DNA of 64,000 nucleotides from Gallibacterium genomosp. 3 (GTDB lineage Bacteria > Pseudomonadota > Gammaproteobacteria > Enterobacterales > Pasteurellaceae). This document shows positions 18,450 through 28,145 of the stretch, piece after piece. Position 1 is the stretch's first letter, and each line of letters starts with the position of its first letter. The translations under genes and the position numbers were made by a program. The stretch lies in the NCBI RefSeq assembly GCF_001678475.1, contig NZ_JTJR01000015.1:1-64000 (forward strand). The letters run 5' to 3'. The notes beneath the pieces are model-generated. The model did no database searches. It was not told the origin of the DNA and worked only from the letters and a program-made list of their open reading frames with translations.

Positions 18450-19901
18450 ATGGATCTTTCAAATTTTAGTTTATTACGAACCCAATCATACATTAACGGT
18501 CATTTTGTTAATGCAGAATCAGGTAACGTTTTTCCCGTTACTAATCCTGCCACTGGTGAAGTGCTTTGTGAAGTTAGCGATGCAGGTATTAAAGAAACTG
18601 AACGAGCTTTATATGCTGCACAACAAGCACAACAAGCTTGGGCAACGAAAACAGGCAAAGAACGTGGTCAAATCTTACGTCGTTGGTTTGATCTCGTGAT
18701 GACAAATCAAGAGGAACTTGCACAATTATTAAGCCTTGAACAAGGTAAACCATTGGCTGAAAGTCGAGGTGAAATTGCTTATGGCTCCAGTTTCTTAGAA
18801 TGGTTTGCTGAAGAAGCAAAACGTGCTTACGGTGATGTGATTCCACAAGATAAAGTGAATCGTCGTATTGTCGTGATTAAACAGCCTATCGGGGTTGTCG
18901 CAGCAATTACACCTTGGAACTTCCCGAATGCGATGATTACACGTAAAGCTGCACCTGCACTCGCCAGCGGTTGTACGATGGTTTTGAAACCTGCACCGGA
19001 AACCCCATTATCTGCTTTAGCATTAGCTGTATTAGCAGAGCAAGCTGGCGTTCCTGCCGGGGTGTTTAATGTGGTTATTGGGACTGATGCCGTCGGTATT
19101 GGTAAAGTCTTAAGCCAACACGATATTGTAAAAAAACTCACGTTCACTGGTTCTACTCGTGTCGGTAAAATTTTAATGGAGCAATGTGCTTCAACAGTGA
19201 AAAAAGTTGCTCTTGAATTAGGTGGTAACGCACCATCTATTGTATTTGATGATGCTGATCTTGATACAGCGATCGAAGGCATTATTGCTTCTAAATTCCG
19301 TAATGCTGGACAGACTTGCGTTTGTACCAATCGTATCTATGTACAACGTGGCATTTATCAGGCTTTTGTCGAAAAATTCTTAGCACGTGTACAACAGATG
19401 AAGGTAGGCTCCGCTTTTGAACAAGGCGTAGAAATTGGTCCTTTAATCAATCAAAATGCTGTTCATAAAATCGAAGATCATATTGCAGATGCATTAGCTA
19501 AAGGAGCTACTCGTGTGTGCGGTGGTAAGTTACATGCTCTTGGCGGTACTTTCTTTGAGCCAACTATTTTAACTAGCGTTAATCAAAATATGAAAGTTGC
19601 TAAAGAAGAAACCTTTGCACCATTAGCACCAATTTTCTGTTTTGATACGGAAGAAGAGGCTATCCAAATGGCAAATGATACTGAATTTGGCCTTGCATCT
19701 TATATCTATACACCAAATATGAGCCGAATTTGGCGAGTCAGTGAAGCACTTGACTATGGTATAGTAGGAATTAATGAAGGCATTATTTCTACTGAAGTTG
19801 CACCATTTGGTGGCGTGAAACAATCTGGGCTAGGACGCGAAGGTTCACGTTATGGTCTTGAAGAGTTTATGGAAATGAAATATCTCTGTATGAAAATTTA
19901 G
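18450..19901 (+). CDS. gabD: Succinate-semialdehyde dehydrogenase (GabD-like)
   Basis: 483 aa (E. coli GabD is 482). NAD(P)-dependent aldehyde dehydrogenase. ITPWNFPNAMITRKAAPALA (about 147-166), FTGSTRVGK (cofactor site), the catalytic Glu in LELGGNAPS (about 255) and the catalytic Cys in NAGQTCVC (about 288) are all present, with EVAPFGGVKQSGLGREGS near the end. ATG 18450 is chosen (AAAGGAAC upstream); an in-frame GTG at 18423 overlaps hpaI. As last gene of the hpa operon it would turn the succinic semialdehyde from HpaI into succinate. It is intact and could serve other sources of this aldehyde. Confidence 0.9.
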   Translation: MDLSNFSLLRTQSYINGHFVNAESGNVFPVTNPATGEVLCEVSDAGIKETERALYAAQQAQQAWATKTGKERGQILRRWFDLVMTNQEELAQLLSLEQGKPLAESRGEIAYGSSFLEWFAEEAKRAYGDVIPQDKVNRRIVVIKQPIGVVAAITPWNFPNAMITRKAAPALASGCTMVLKPAPETPLSALALAVLAEQAGVPAGVFNVVIGTDAVGIGKVLSQHDIVKKLTFTGSTRVGKILMEQCASTVKKVALELGGNAPSIVFDDADLDTAIEGIIASKFRNAGQTCVCTNRIYVQRGIYQAFVEKFLARVQQMKVGSAFEQGVEIGPLINQNAVHKIEDHIADALAKGATRVCGGKLHALGGTFFEPTILTSVNQNMKVAKEETFAPLAPIFCFDTEEEAIQMANDTEFGLASYIYTPNMSRIWRVSEALDYGIVGINEGIISTEVAPFGGVKQSGLGREGSRYGLEEFMEMKYLCMKI

Positions 19902-19912
19902 CATTTTCGCTG

Positions 19913-19948
19913 ATAAAAAAATGCCAGTGCTTCGACACCGGCATTTTT
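19913..19948. terminator. Bidirectional terminator between the hpa operon and accC
   Basis: Stem with arms aaaaatgcc and ggcattttt plus inner gtg/cac, loop around the ttcg at about 19931, with A and T runs on both sides. It lies between the convergent gabD-like gene and accC. Confidence 0.85.
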
Positions 19949-19949
19949 A

Positions 19950-21296
19950 TTATTCATTTAAACCAAGTTTTTTCTCTAAGTAATGAATATTAGTACCACC
20001 TTTTTGGAAATTCTTATCATCAAGAATCATCTCATGTAGTGGAATATTGGTTTTAATCCCTTCAATAATGGTTTCATTTAATGCAGTTTGCATACGACGA
20101 ATAGCCACTTGACGATCTTCACCATAACTGATTAATTTACCAATCATTGAGTCATAATTCGGCGGTACAGTATAACCACCATAAATATGGGAATCCCAAC
20201 GGATACCAAAACCACCTGGCGAATGTAAATGCTCAATCTTACCTGGTGATGGTAAGAATGTCGCAGGATCTTCTGCATTAATACGACATTCAATCGCATG
20301 GCCACGTACTTTGATATCTTCTTGTTTGAATGAAAGTGGTAAACCCGCCGCAATACGCAACTGTTCTTTCACTAAATCTACACCAGTAATCATTTCAGTT
20401 ACTGGATGCTCTACTTGAATACGTGTATTCATTTCAATGAAATAAAATTCACCATTTTCATAGAGGAATTCAAATGTACCTGCACCACGATACCCAATTT
20501 CTTTACAAGCATTCGCACAACGTTCACCAATATTACGACGCATTTCTTCAGTAATGCCTGGTGCAGGTGCTTCTTCAACCACTTTTTGGTGACGACGTTG
20601 CATAGAACAATCACGTTCTGCTAAATAGATTGCATTGCCGTGTGTATCTGCTAGCACTTGAACTTCAATATGGCGTGGATTTTCTAAATATTTTTCCATA
20701 TACACCATATCATTATTGAATGCTGCTTTTGCTTCTGCCTTAGTCATCGCAATTGCTTCTTCTAAAGCACTCTCTTGACGAACAACACGCATACCACGTC
20801 CGCCACCACCACCTGATGCTTTAATAATAATTGGATAGCCAATACGTTTCGCAATTTCTTTATTTTTATTAATATCACGACCTAATGGACCATCTGAACC
20901 TGGTACACAAGGTACCCCCGCTTTTTTCATTGCTTCAATCGCAGAAACTTTATCTCCCATTAGACGAATAACGTCTGCTGTTGGTCCAATAAAGATAAAT
21001 CCTGAACGCTCTACTTGCTCTGCAAAATCTGCATTTTCAGATAAGAAACCATATCCCGGATGAATCGCATCTGCACCAGTTACCTCAGCTGCCGCAATAA
21101 TTGCTGGAATATTTAAATAGCTTTTTGCTGAAGGAGCTGGCCCAATACATACCGTTTCATCTGCAAGCAATACGTGTTTTAACATACGGTCGGCGGTTGA
21201 ATGAACTGCTACCGTTGCGATATTTAATTCTTTACACGCTCTTAAAATACGTAATGCGATCTCACCACGGTTGGCAATAACCACTTTTTCTAACAT
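19950..21296 (-). CDS. accC: Biotin carboxylase subunit of acetyl-CoA carboxylase
   Basis: 448 aa from the ATG at 21296 (E. coli AccC is 449); the longer reading frame from 21326 adds 10 residues not seen in the family. ATP-grasp enzyme that carboxylates the biotin on AccB, the first committed step of fatty acid synthesis. Motifs: [13 protein letters not shown] at the start, [27 protein letters not shown] glycine-rich loop (about 161-173), [23 protein letters not shown] (metal and bicarbonate site, about 285-300). It lies downstream of accB with 69 bp between, in the usual aroQ-accB-accC order. Confidence 0.97.
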   Translation of the reverse strand: MLEKVVIANRGEIALRILRACKELNIATVAVHSTADRMLKHVLLADETVCIGPAPSAKSYLNIPAIIAAAEVTGADAIHPGYGFLSENADFAEQVERSGFIFIGPTADVIRLMGDKVSAIEAMKKAGVPCVPGSDGPLGRDINKNKEIAKRIGYPIIIKASGGGGGRGMRVVRQESALEEAIAMTKAEAKAAFNNDMVYMEKYLENPRHIEVQVLADTHGNAIYLAERDCSMQRRHQKVVEEAPAPGITEEMRRNIGERCANACKEIGYRGAGTFEFLYENGEFYFIEMNTRIQVEHPVTEMITGVDLVKEQLRIAAGLPLSFKQEDIKVRGHAIECRINAEDPATFLPSPGKIEHLHSPGGFGIRWDSHIYGGYTVPPNYDSMIGKLISYGEDRQVAIRRMQTALNETIIEGIKTNIPLHEMILDDKNFQKGGTNIHYLEKKLGLNE

Positions 21297-21365
21297 AACT
21301 TGTATCCATGATTTGAAAGTTAACAACGCAACTTGTTATGAATTGCGTTGTAGATAAACATTGGT

Positions 21366-21827
21366 CTATTCGATAACGATTAATTGCTCATCAAACTCAA
21401 CCGCATCACCATCATTGACAAGAATCGCTTTTACAACACCTGCTTTATCAGATTCAATACGATTCATCATTTTCATTGCTTCAACAATACAAAGGGTATC
21501 ACCAACTTTAACGGTTTTACCAACTTCAACGAATGGTGCTGCTTCTGGGCTTGGGCTACGATAGAAAGTTCCCACCATTGGAGAGCGAATAATATGACCA
21601 GTTACAGTACCTTTCTCTTCTGCTGATATTGCTTTTGGTGCTGGCTCAGCCACTGCTGGTGCAACTTGTTGAGGTACAACAAATGATTGCGGCATTACTG
21701 GCACTGGTGCCGCAGCAACGTTACCACGACTAATACGTACTGACTCTTCACCTTCGGAAATTTCAATTTCCATGATGCCTGATTCTTCAACCAATTCGAT
21801 AAGTTTTTTTATTTTACGAATATCCAT
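21366..21827 (-). CDS. accB: Biotin carboxyl carrier protein of acetyl-CoA carboxylase
   Basis: 153 aa (E. coli AccB is 156). The C-terminal biotinyl domain has the biotinylation motif EAMKMMN (Lys at about residue 119) and the preceding thumb-type segment [20 protein letters not shown] Pro/Ala-rich linker (about 32-70) separates it from the N-terminal helix [15 protein letters not shown]. It carries the carboxyl group between AccC and the AccAD transferase. Same strand as aroQ and accC. Confidence 0.97.
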   Translation of the reverse strand: MDIRKIKKLIELVEESGIMEIEISEGEESVRISRGNVAAAPVPVMPQSFVVPQQVAPAVAEPAPKAISAEEKGTVTGHIIRSPMVGTFYRSPSPEAAPFVEVGKTVKVGDTLCIVEAMKMMNRIESDKAGVVKAILVNDGDAVEFDEQLIVIE

Positions 21828-21889
21828 AATTTGATCCGTTATAAGTTAATTGTTTAATCGACAAACCACAAAAACGCTGGTGGCAATGA

Positions 21890-22342
21890 TTAATTTGCTT
21901 GTTGCTGCTGCAAATAAGCAACGGCAAACTGTAACGCATATTGATATCCTGCCGCACCTAAACCACAAATCACCCCCACAGCAACATCACTTAGGTAGGA
22001 ATGATGACGGAAAGGTTCACGGCGATGAATATTTGAAAGATGAATTTCCACAAAAGGAATCTCAACTGATAATAGAGCATCTCGCAACGCCACACTCGTA
22101 TGAGTAAAGGCTGCTGGATTGATCAAAATAAAATCCACTTCACCTAAGCTATCATGAATTTTATTAATAAGCTTTTCTTCGCTATTTGTTTGGAAACAAG
22201 TCAACGCAATATTGTATTGTGCTGCCACCTTTTGCATATCGTTTTCGATATCTTGTAATGTTTGTTTACCATAATGTTTAGGTTCTCGTTTACCTAACAT
22301 ATTCAAATTTGGTCCATTTAACAGCAAAATACGAAATGACAT
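21890..22342 (-). CDS. aroQ: 3-dehydroquinate dehydratase, type II
   Basis: 150 aa from the ATG at 22342 ([17 protein letters not shown]). The reading frame extends 12 codons further upstream, but GAGGAAAT precedes 22342 and type II enzymes start there. It dehydrates 3-dehydroquinate in the shikimate pathway as a dodecamer. Active-site loop REPKHYG (about 19-25, with catalytic Arg and Tyr), [17 protein letters not shown] (about 76-92) and [20 protein letters not shown] (about 102-121, catalytic His) are all present. First gene of aroQ-accB-accC, a common gamma-proteobacterial linkage. Confidence 0.96.
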   Translation of the reverse strand: MSFRILLLNGPNLNMLGKREPKHYGKQTLQDIENDMQKVAAQYNIALTCFQTNSEEKLINKIHDSLGEVDFILINPAAFTHTSVALRDALLSVEIPFVEIHLSNIHRREPFRHHSYLSDVAVGVICGLGAAGYQYALQFAVAYLQQQQAN

Positions 22343-22566
22343 AATTTCCTCTTCTTCATTCTCTAAATGAAATGCCACATTATAACGATTTTATTGAAAA
22401 TCACAGCATTTATCTGCTCGTACCACTCAAATTATTCTAAATTTTATCAAAATCGTCTTTTTTAACAACAAACGATATTCGCAACTTTTCACCCACTTTC
22501 TGCATTTCCTAATAACACCTAAGCATCAATAAGCGTTAAGATACTCCTCAATAAAGGAGTATTACC

Positions 22567-23553
22567 ATGAAAATTGCTGTTTATAGTACCAAAAGTTATG
22601 ACAGAAAATATCTTGAACTTGTGAATGTCAAATATGGTTTTGAATTAGAGTTCTTTGACTTTATGTTAAGTAAGCGAACTGCCAAAATGGCAGAAGACTG
22701 CCAAGCTGTCTGTATTTTTGTTAATGACATTGCCGATCGAGAAGTATTAACCCAACTTTCCTAATTAGGTATCCAAACTGTTGAATTACGCTGCGCTGGT
22801 TTTAATAACGTTGATCTTAACGCTACCAAAGAATTAGGTATTAATGTTGTCAGAGTTCCAGCATACTCACCTGAAGCGGTTGCTGAACATACCGTTGGTT
22901 TAATGCTAACCTTAAATCGCCGTATTCACTGGGCATATCAACATACTCGGGAGGCAAATTTTTCATTAGAAGGATTGATTGGTTTTAATATGCACGGACG
23001 TACGGTAGGTGTTATCGGTACAGGGAAAATCGATCTTGCTGTGATGCGGATTTTAAAAGGCTTTGGTATGTATATACTTTGTTATGATCCATTTAAAAAT
23101 CCAGCTGCACAAGAACTTGGAGCAACTTATGTTTCTTTAGATGAACTCTATGCTCATTCTCACGTAATTACCTTACACTGCCCTGCCACACCAGAAAATT
23201 ATCACTTGTTAAACCCTGATGCATTTAACAAGATGAAAGATGGTGTGATGATTATTAATACTAGTCGCGGTACATTGATTGATACTAAAGCTGCTATTGA
23301 AGCCCTAAAATCACGTAAAATTGGTTCATTAGGGATGGATGTTTATGAAAATGAACGCGATCTCTTCTTTGAAGATAAGTCAAATGAAGTGATTCTTGAT
23401 GATGTATTCCGCCGTCTATCTTCTTGTCATAATGTCTTACTGACAAGACATCAGGCATTTTTAACTGAAGAAGCATTGACCAGTATTTCTGAAGTAACGC
23501 TCAACAACATTGCTCAAATTGAACAAAAATTACCCTGTGCGAATTCACTTTAG
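22567..23553 (+). pseudogene. ldhA: D-lactate dehydrogenase (fermentative), in-frame TAA and damaged NAD motif
   Basis: Close homologue of E. coli LdhA (329 aa; here 328 codons). TAA at 22762-22764 is codon 66, between LTQLS and LGIQTVELRCAGFNNVD; GAA to TAA would explain it. The frame is the same before and after. Two missense changes also hit conserved sites: the NAD-binding GTGKIG reads GTGKID (GAT at 23032-23034), and the segment before the catalytic His, TGHQAF, reads TRHQAF (near 23448). Other active-site residues remain (NTSRG, YENERDLFFEDKSN, catalytic His). The gene has a good ribosome site (AAAGGAG) but cannot give an active enzyme. It sits between aroQ (divergent) and trxA. Confidence 0.92.
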
Positions 23554-23616
23554 ATTTTAGCTATTATTGGAATTCATCTTTTTTCATAGAATAATGTTAT
23601 AATGTTGCAACATTTT

Positions 23617-23641
23617 TAACATTGCTTAAAAAACAAGCAAT
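23617..23641 (+). other. Hairpin in the trxA leader
   Basis: Inverted repeat ttgctt / aagcaa with an A-rich loop, just upstream of trxA (start 23674). A TATAAT-like -10 at 23597 lies further upstream without a clear -35. The hairpin's role is unknown. Confidence 0.35.
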
Positions 23642-23673
23642 ATTAATCTATTTATTAACACAAGGATTTAATT

Positions 23674-24000
23674 ATGAGTGATAAAATTGTTTATTCTAGT
23701 GATGCAGCTTTCGAAGCAGATGTTTTAAAATCAGATGTACCTGTATTACTTGATCTTTGGGCGCCTTGGTGTGGACCTTGTAAAATGATCGCACCTATTT
23801 TAGATGAACTTGCAGAAGAGTTTGGTGACAGATTAAAAATTGTAAAAATTAATATTGATGATAACCAACAAACACCTGCAAATTTAGGTGTACGTAGTAT
23901 CCCTACTTTAATTATCTTCAAAGATGGTCAACCTGTTGCTACCCAAGTTGGCGCTTTACCAAAACAAAGATTAGCTGATTTTATTAATAATGCGATCTAA
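23674..24000 (+). CDS. trxA: Thioredoxin 1
   Basis: 108 aa, the classical single-domain thioredoxin. The redox site [13 protein letters not shown] is at about 29-41 and the cis-Pro is in VRSIPTL (about 72-78). It reduces protein disulfides in the cytoplasm and serves ribonucleotide reductase. AAGGA precedes the ATG. Single gene, closed by a terminator shared with smpB. Confidence 0.96.
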   Translation: MSDKIVYSSDAAFEADVLKSDVPVLLDLWAPWCGPCKMIAPILDELAEEFGDRLKIVKINIDDNQQTPANLGVRSIPTLIIFKDGQPVATQVGALPKQRLADFINNAI

Positions 24001-24010
24001 TTGAAAGTTG

Positions 24011-24047
24011 AAAAAAGCCTTAATCTTTACGATTAAGGCTTTCTTTT
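24011..24047. terminator. Bidirectional terminator between trxA and smpB
   Basis: Perfect 12-bp stem aaagccttaatc (24014-24025) / gattaaggcttt (24031-24042) with a 5-nt loop, A run on the left and T-rich on the right, between convergent genes. Confidence 0.9.
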
Positions 24048-24062
24048 ACTACCTAATACTAA

Positions 24063-24542
24063 CTAACGCCATGCATTTTTCATAATGCGATCTTTCATTA
24101 ATTTCCATTCACGTTCTTTAATATCTTCACGTTTATCGTGTTGTTTTTTACCTTTAGCAATACCAATCTTCACTTTAGCCCAAGCGCTCTTCCAATATAA
24201 CGATAAAGCAACAATGGTATAACCATCACGATTTGACTTACCAAATAAAGAATCTATTTCTCTTTTACTTAATAACAATTTGCGTGTACGTGTTGGATCA
24301 CAAACAACATGAGAAGAGGCGACATTTAATGGCGTAATATTGGCACCAAATAAAAAAGCTTCACCATGTTGGAAAATGACATAGCTGTCGCCAATATTTG
24401 CTTTTCCTGCTCTTAATGATTTAACTTCCCAACCTTGTAATGCCAGCCCAGCTTCAATTTCTTCTTCAATAAAATAATCATGTCTAGCACGTTTATTCAA
24501 CGCTATTGTATTATCTTTCTTAGTTACTTTTTTCTTAGTCAT
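24063..24542 (-). CDS. smpB: SsrA-binding protein SmpB
   Basis: 159 aa (E. coli SmpB is 160). Partner of tmRNA in rescue of stalled ribosomes. Family motifs: [18 protein letters not shown] (about 17-34), [19 protein letters not shown] (about 38-56), and the Lys/Arg-rich C-terminal tail [20 protein letters not shown] that lies in the mRNA channel. The tmRNA gene itself is not in this window. Confidence 0.97.
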   Translation of the reverse strand: MTKKKVTKKDNTIALNKRARHDYFIEEEIEAGLALQGWEVKSLRAGKANIGDSYVIFQHGEAFLFGANITPLNVASSHVVCDPTRTRKLLLSKREIDSLFGKSNRDGYTIVALSLYWKSAWAKVKIGIAKGKKQHDKREDIKEREWKLMKDRIMKNAWR

Positions 24543-24686
24543 TTTTTATATCCTATCAATTTTGTTGGCTATTCTACCCAATCACTTTTGGAAAAACAAA
24601 GAAAAGCGTCCCTATTCCCAGTTATCGCTCTCTAGTATAGAATGCGCTACAATTTAGCAATATTATTTTAATATGATGAGGACATT

Positions 24687-25994
24687 ATGTCTGAACAATC
24701 GATCTTAACTACATCTAAAGGGGCTAGAGTTGCCGTTGTTGATGGACTGCGAACTCCTTTTATTAAGCAAAATACCTTATTTAAAGAGGCAAAAGCGAAA
24801 GATCTTGGGGCTATGGTGGCGAACGAACTTTTAAGCCGTTTAGCTATTCCCAAACACAAAATTGAACAAGTGGTATTTGGGCAAGTCATTCAAGATCCCG
24901 ATATTCCAAATATCTCTCGTGAAATCTCCTTACTGCTAAATATGCCTCATGCGCAATCTTATACTGTTAGTAGTTCTTGTCCAACTGGATTACAAGTTTT
25001 AGTCAATTTAAGTAATAGTATCTTAATGGAAAATGCACATTATGCGTTAGCTGGCGGTGCAGACTCATTATCTAATGCACCAATTCGTTTAAATTCTCAT
25101 TTAATTCAGTTAATCCGAGAAATTCTTGCCGCTAAGAGCTATGAAGAAAAATATCACCTTTTCCGCCAAATTAGTTGGCAAGATCTCAAATTACAAGCCG
25201 TTAATCTTAAAGATCCATTAACTCAATTATCCCTCTCTGATGTTTCAGAACAGATGGCGCAAGATTTTCATTTAAATCGCCGAGAATTAGATGAATACGC
25301 TGCTCGTTCACATCGTTTAGCGTATCAAGCTTGGCAAAGCGGAGAGTTACGTCAACAAGTTATGGTTTCTTTTCCACCACCTTATGAAAAATTCGTGGTT
25401 TCAGATAACCAAATTGAACGTAATCCAAAACCAGAATTATTTGAAAAATTTAAACCTTTTAATGGTAAAAACTATGGTACTGCTACCGATTGGAACACAT
25501 CTCACTCTTGTGATGGTGCAGCTGCGGTCCTATTGATGAATGAGCATACTGCTAAAGCAGAAGGATTAAATATTCTTGGTTATATTCGCCACTATACAAT
25601 GACGGCGAATGATATCTGGAAAAATATGTTTGTTGGCGTTACTCATTCAGTAGCCAAAGTATTAGAAAACGCCAATATGCAGTTAAGTGATTTAGATCTT
25701 ATTGATTTCCACGAAACGTCATCCTCTCAGATCCTAGCAAATTTAAAATTACTCGAATCAGATACGTTTGCACGCCAACATTTAAATCGTTCAACCGCTA
25801 TCGGTTCTGTCGATATGACTAAATTTAATATTCTCGGTGGTTCAATCGCTTATGGTAATCCACGTGCCGTCAGCAGCTTAAGATTAATCATCCAATCTTT
25901 ATATGCATTAAAACAACGTGGTGGTGGTACGTCTTTAATCGCTTCTGGTGGTTTAGGTGGTATTGGTGGCGCTATGATTTTGGAGAGTGAATAA
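24687..25994 (+). CDS. FadI-like thiolase homologue lacking part of the catalytic set
   Basis: 435 aa, the length of E. coli FadI (436), with the thiolase fold along its whole length. The nucleophile is kept (SSSCPTG, Cys about residue 95). Other catalytic motifs are not. The family HEAFA reads HETSS, the GHP motif holding the catalytic His reads GNPRA (Asn in place of His, codon AAT), and the C-terminal CxG-type Cys region reads ASGGLGGIG, with no Cys. Ordinary 3-ketoacyl-CoA thiolysis would therefore be expected to fail. The frame is clean, with a GAGG site, and its stop overlaps the fadJ-like start by one base. It may be a repurposed or acyl-binding scaffold protein, or an early pseudogene; I cannot tell. 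Confidence 0.8.
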   Translation: MSEQSILTTSKGARVAVVDGLRTPFIKQNTLFKEAKAKDLGAMVANELLSRLAIPKHKIEQVVFGQVIQDPDIPNISREISLLLNMPHAQSYTVSSSCPTGLQVLVNLSNSILMENAHYALAGGADSLSNAPIRLNSHLIQLIREILAAKSYEEKYHLFRQISWQDLKLQAVNLKDPLTQLSLSDVSEQMAQDFHLNRRELDEYAARSHRLAYQAWQSGELRQQVMVSFPPPYEKFVVSDNQIERNPKPELFEKFKPFNGKNYGTATDWNTSHSCDGAAAVLLMNEHTAKAEGLNILGYIRHYTMTANDIWKNMFVGVTHSVAKVLENANMQLSDLDLIDFHETSSSQILANLKLLESDTFARQHLNRSTAIGSVDMTKFNILGGSIAYGNPRAVSSLRLIIQSLYALKQRGGGTSLIASGGLGGIGGAMILESE

Positions 25995-28135
25995 TGAATA
26001 CGTTACAAGAAAATCAATTATCTCCATTTACATTAACTATTGATGAACAACAAATTGCTTGTGTGTTGATTAATGTCCAAGATAAAAAACGCAATACATT
26101 ATCAGCTAATTTCGTTGCTCAACTTGATCAGTTATTAACTTCATTACCTGCTAGTACGAAAGGATTAATTATCCAATCTGCTAAAGAGAATAATTTTATT
26201 CAAGGTTTTGATCTTAATAGCTTAGTTGATAAATCCGATTTGCAATTAGAAGCATTTATTAATCAAGTTCATCAATTAATTGCTAAAATTCAGAACTTAC
26301 CTTTTCCAACTATTGCCGCAATTCATGGAGCTTGTTATGGCATTGGTTTAGAAATTGCATTGGCTTGCCGTTATCGTATTGCATCAGATGATATAAAAAC
26401 ACAATTTGCTATGCCACAAGTACGTTCAGGTGTTGTTCCTTTTGCCAATGGGATCTCACATCTTGCTGAACGTGTTGGTTTAAAAGCAGCCCTCTCATTC
26501 TTACTTTCCGGAGATAAATTTGATGTTCATACGATGCAATCATTAAACTGCATTGATGAAGTTGTGCCAAAAAGTTTACTCTTACCAACAGCATATGAAT
26601 ATTTTTCTAAGCAAACTTTTGTGGCAAAAACCCTTTCTCAAACTGCATTAGTATGGCAAAAAATCCAAGGACACTTGCACAATAATCCGCTTACTCGCCA
26701 TATTCTGTTTGATGCAGCTGAAAATAAAGAATGGTTAGGTCCTGTCGATAATTATCCTGCAATGGCAAAAATTATTGATATTTTAAAACAACCTACATAT
26801 CAACAACGTTTAGAGGTAGAAAAAAACGCCTTTATTGCCTTATTTAATAGCGAAAATTCTCGTGTATTGCGCAACCTTGAACAAACTAAACATGCAATGC
26901 GTATGCAATATGAAACTCGAGGCAATGTTCGTGATGTCAATAAACTCGCAATCATCGGTGGTGGTTTTATGGGAGCAGGAATTGCGTATATTACTGTACG
27001 TAATGCTAAAATTCCTGTTCGTATTAAGGATATTCACCCGAATGGTATCACCAAAGCTTTACATATGACTCACTCTTTACTGCAACGAGAAGTCAGTAAA
27101 AAATTAATTTCTTCTGGTGAAATGCAACAGTTAATGTATTTAATTTCTGGTGGCGAACGTTTTCTCGCTACACCTGATGCAGATTTTGTCATTGAAGCTG
27201 TGTATGAAGAGTTAGAGGTCAAACAACGTGTATTACGGGAAAGCGAAGTGTTTTATGGTGAAAATACTATTTTTGCAAGTAATACCTCAACACTTTCTAT
27301 TGCTGATATTGCAAGTGAAGCAAATCATCCAGAAAACGTGATTGGTTTCCACTATTTCTCTCCAATTGCACAACGCAAAATGCTAGAGATTATTCCTCAT
27401 GCCAAGACATCAGAAAAAACCATTGCAACCGCTATTCACTTTGCAATTCAACAAGGCAAAATTCCATTGCTGGTTGCTGATAAACCAGGATTTTTCGTTA
27501 ACCGCATTTTAATTCCATATTTGCTAGAAGCTTTCTACTGCTTATGTGATGGTGAAGCGGTTGATTTTGTTGATCGTGCTTTACAAGAGTTCGGTTTTGA
27601 AGTCGGTCCATTAGCTATGTTAGATGACTTTGGCTTGGATTTACTCGCCAAAATGTTACCAAACTTAGAACAACATTATGGTAAGCCTTTTGCGGTTCCT
27701 GCTAAACTTGGTAATTTATTACGTGATGATCGTAAAGGACGTAAGAATAGACGTGGCTTCTATCTCTATAATTTACAAACTGATGAACGCACCATGGTAG
27801 ATAAAAGTATCTATTACGTGATGGAAACCATCTCTGAAAATAACCTTGAGTCAGAACAAGTAGTGCGTCGCTGTATCTTAATGATGTTGAATGAAGCTGC
27901 TCGTTGTTTAGAGGAAGGCGTTATTAGTAGTCCAGAAGAAGGCAATATGGCTTCTGTATTAGGTGTGTTCTTCCCTGATTTCCGTGGTGGTATTTATGCT
28001 TATATGCAACATATTGGTGCAACCTCCATTATGAAAGCGTTAAATGAACACGTCAACTTGTATGGCAAACGTTTCCAACCTTGTGAATGGTTGTTGAATC
28101 AAGCAGCACAAGAACAACAAACCTTAACACATTAA
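25994..28135 (+). CDS. FadJ-like multifunctional beta-oxidation subunit with altered hydratase site
   Basis: 713 aa (E. coli FadJ is 714). N-terminal enoyl-CoA hydratase domain (about 1-190), then a 3-hydroxyacyl-CoA dehydrogenase domain with NAD motif GGGFMGAGIAYIT (about 317-329), catalytic His in GFHYFSP (about 450), Glu in KMLEIIPH, and C-terminal repeats (DDRKGRKNRRGFYLY). In the hydratase one catalytic Glu is present (GLEIALA) but the second is Gln: MPQVRSGVVP where E. coli has LPEVQLGLLP. The oxyanion segment is FIQGFDLN. So the dehydrogenase looks active and the hydratase probably not. The gene is coupled to the thiolase-like gene (TAATG overlap) and followed after 10 bp by a methyltransferase. 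Confidence 0.82.
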   Translation: MNTLQENQLSPFTLTIDEQQIACVLINVQDKKRNTLSANFVAQLDQLLTSLPASTKGLIIQSAKENNFIQGFDLNSLVDKSDLQLEAFINQVHQLIAKIQNLPFPTIAAIHGACYGIGLEIALACRYRIASDDIKTQFAMPQVRSGVVPFANGISHLAERVGLKAALSFLLSGDKFDVHTMQSLNCIDEVVPKSLLLPTAYEYFSKQTFVAKTLSQTALVWQKIQGHLHNNPLTRHILFDAAENKEWLGPVDNYPAMAKIIDILKQPTYQQRLEVEKNAFIALFNSENSRVLRNLEQTKHAMRMQYETRGNVRDVNKLAIIGGGFMGAGIAYITVRNAKIPVRIKDIHPNGITKALHMTHSLLQREVSKKLISSGEMQQLMYLISGGERFLATPDADFVIEAVYEELEVKQRVLRESEVFYGENTIFASNTSTLSIADIASEANHPENVIGFHYFSPIAQRKMLEIIPHAKTSEKTIATAIHFAIQQGKIPLLVADKPGFFVNRILIPYLLEAFYCLCDGEAVDFVDRALQEFGFEVGPLAMLDDFGLDLLAKMLPNLEQHYGKPFAVPAKLGNLLRDDRKGRKNRRGFYLYNLQTDERTMVDKSIYYVMETISENNLESEQVVRRCILMMLNEAARCLEEGVISSPEEGNMASVLGVFFPDFRGGIYAYMQHIGATSIMKALNEHVNLYGKRFQPCEWLLNQAAQEQQTLTH

Positions 28136-28145
28136 GGAGCATAAA

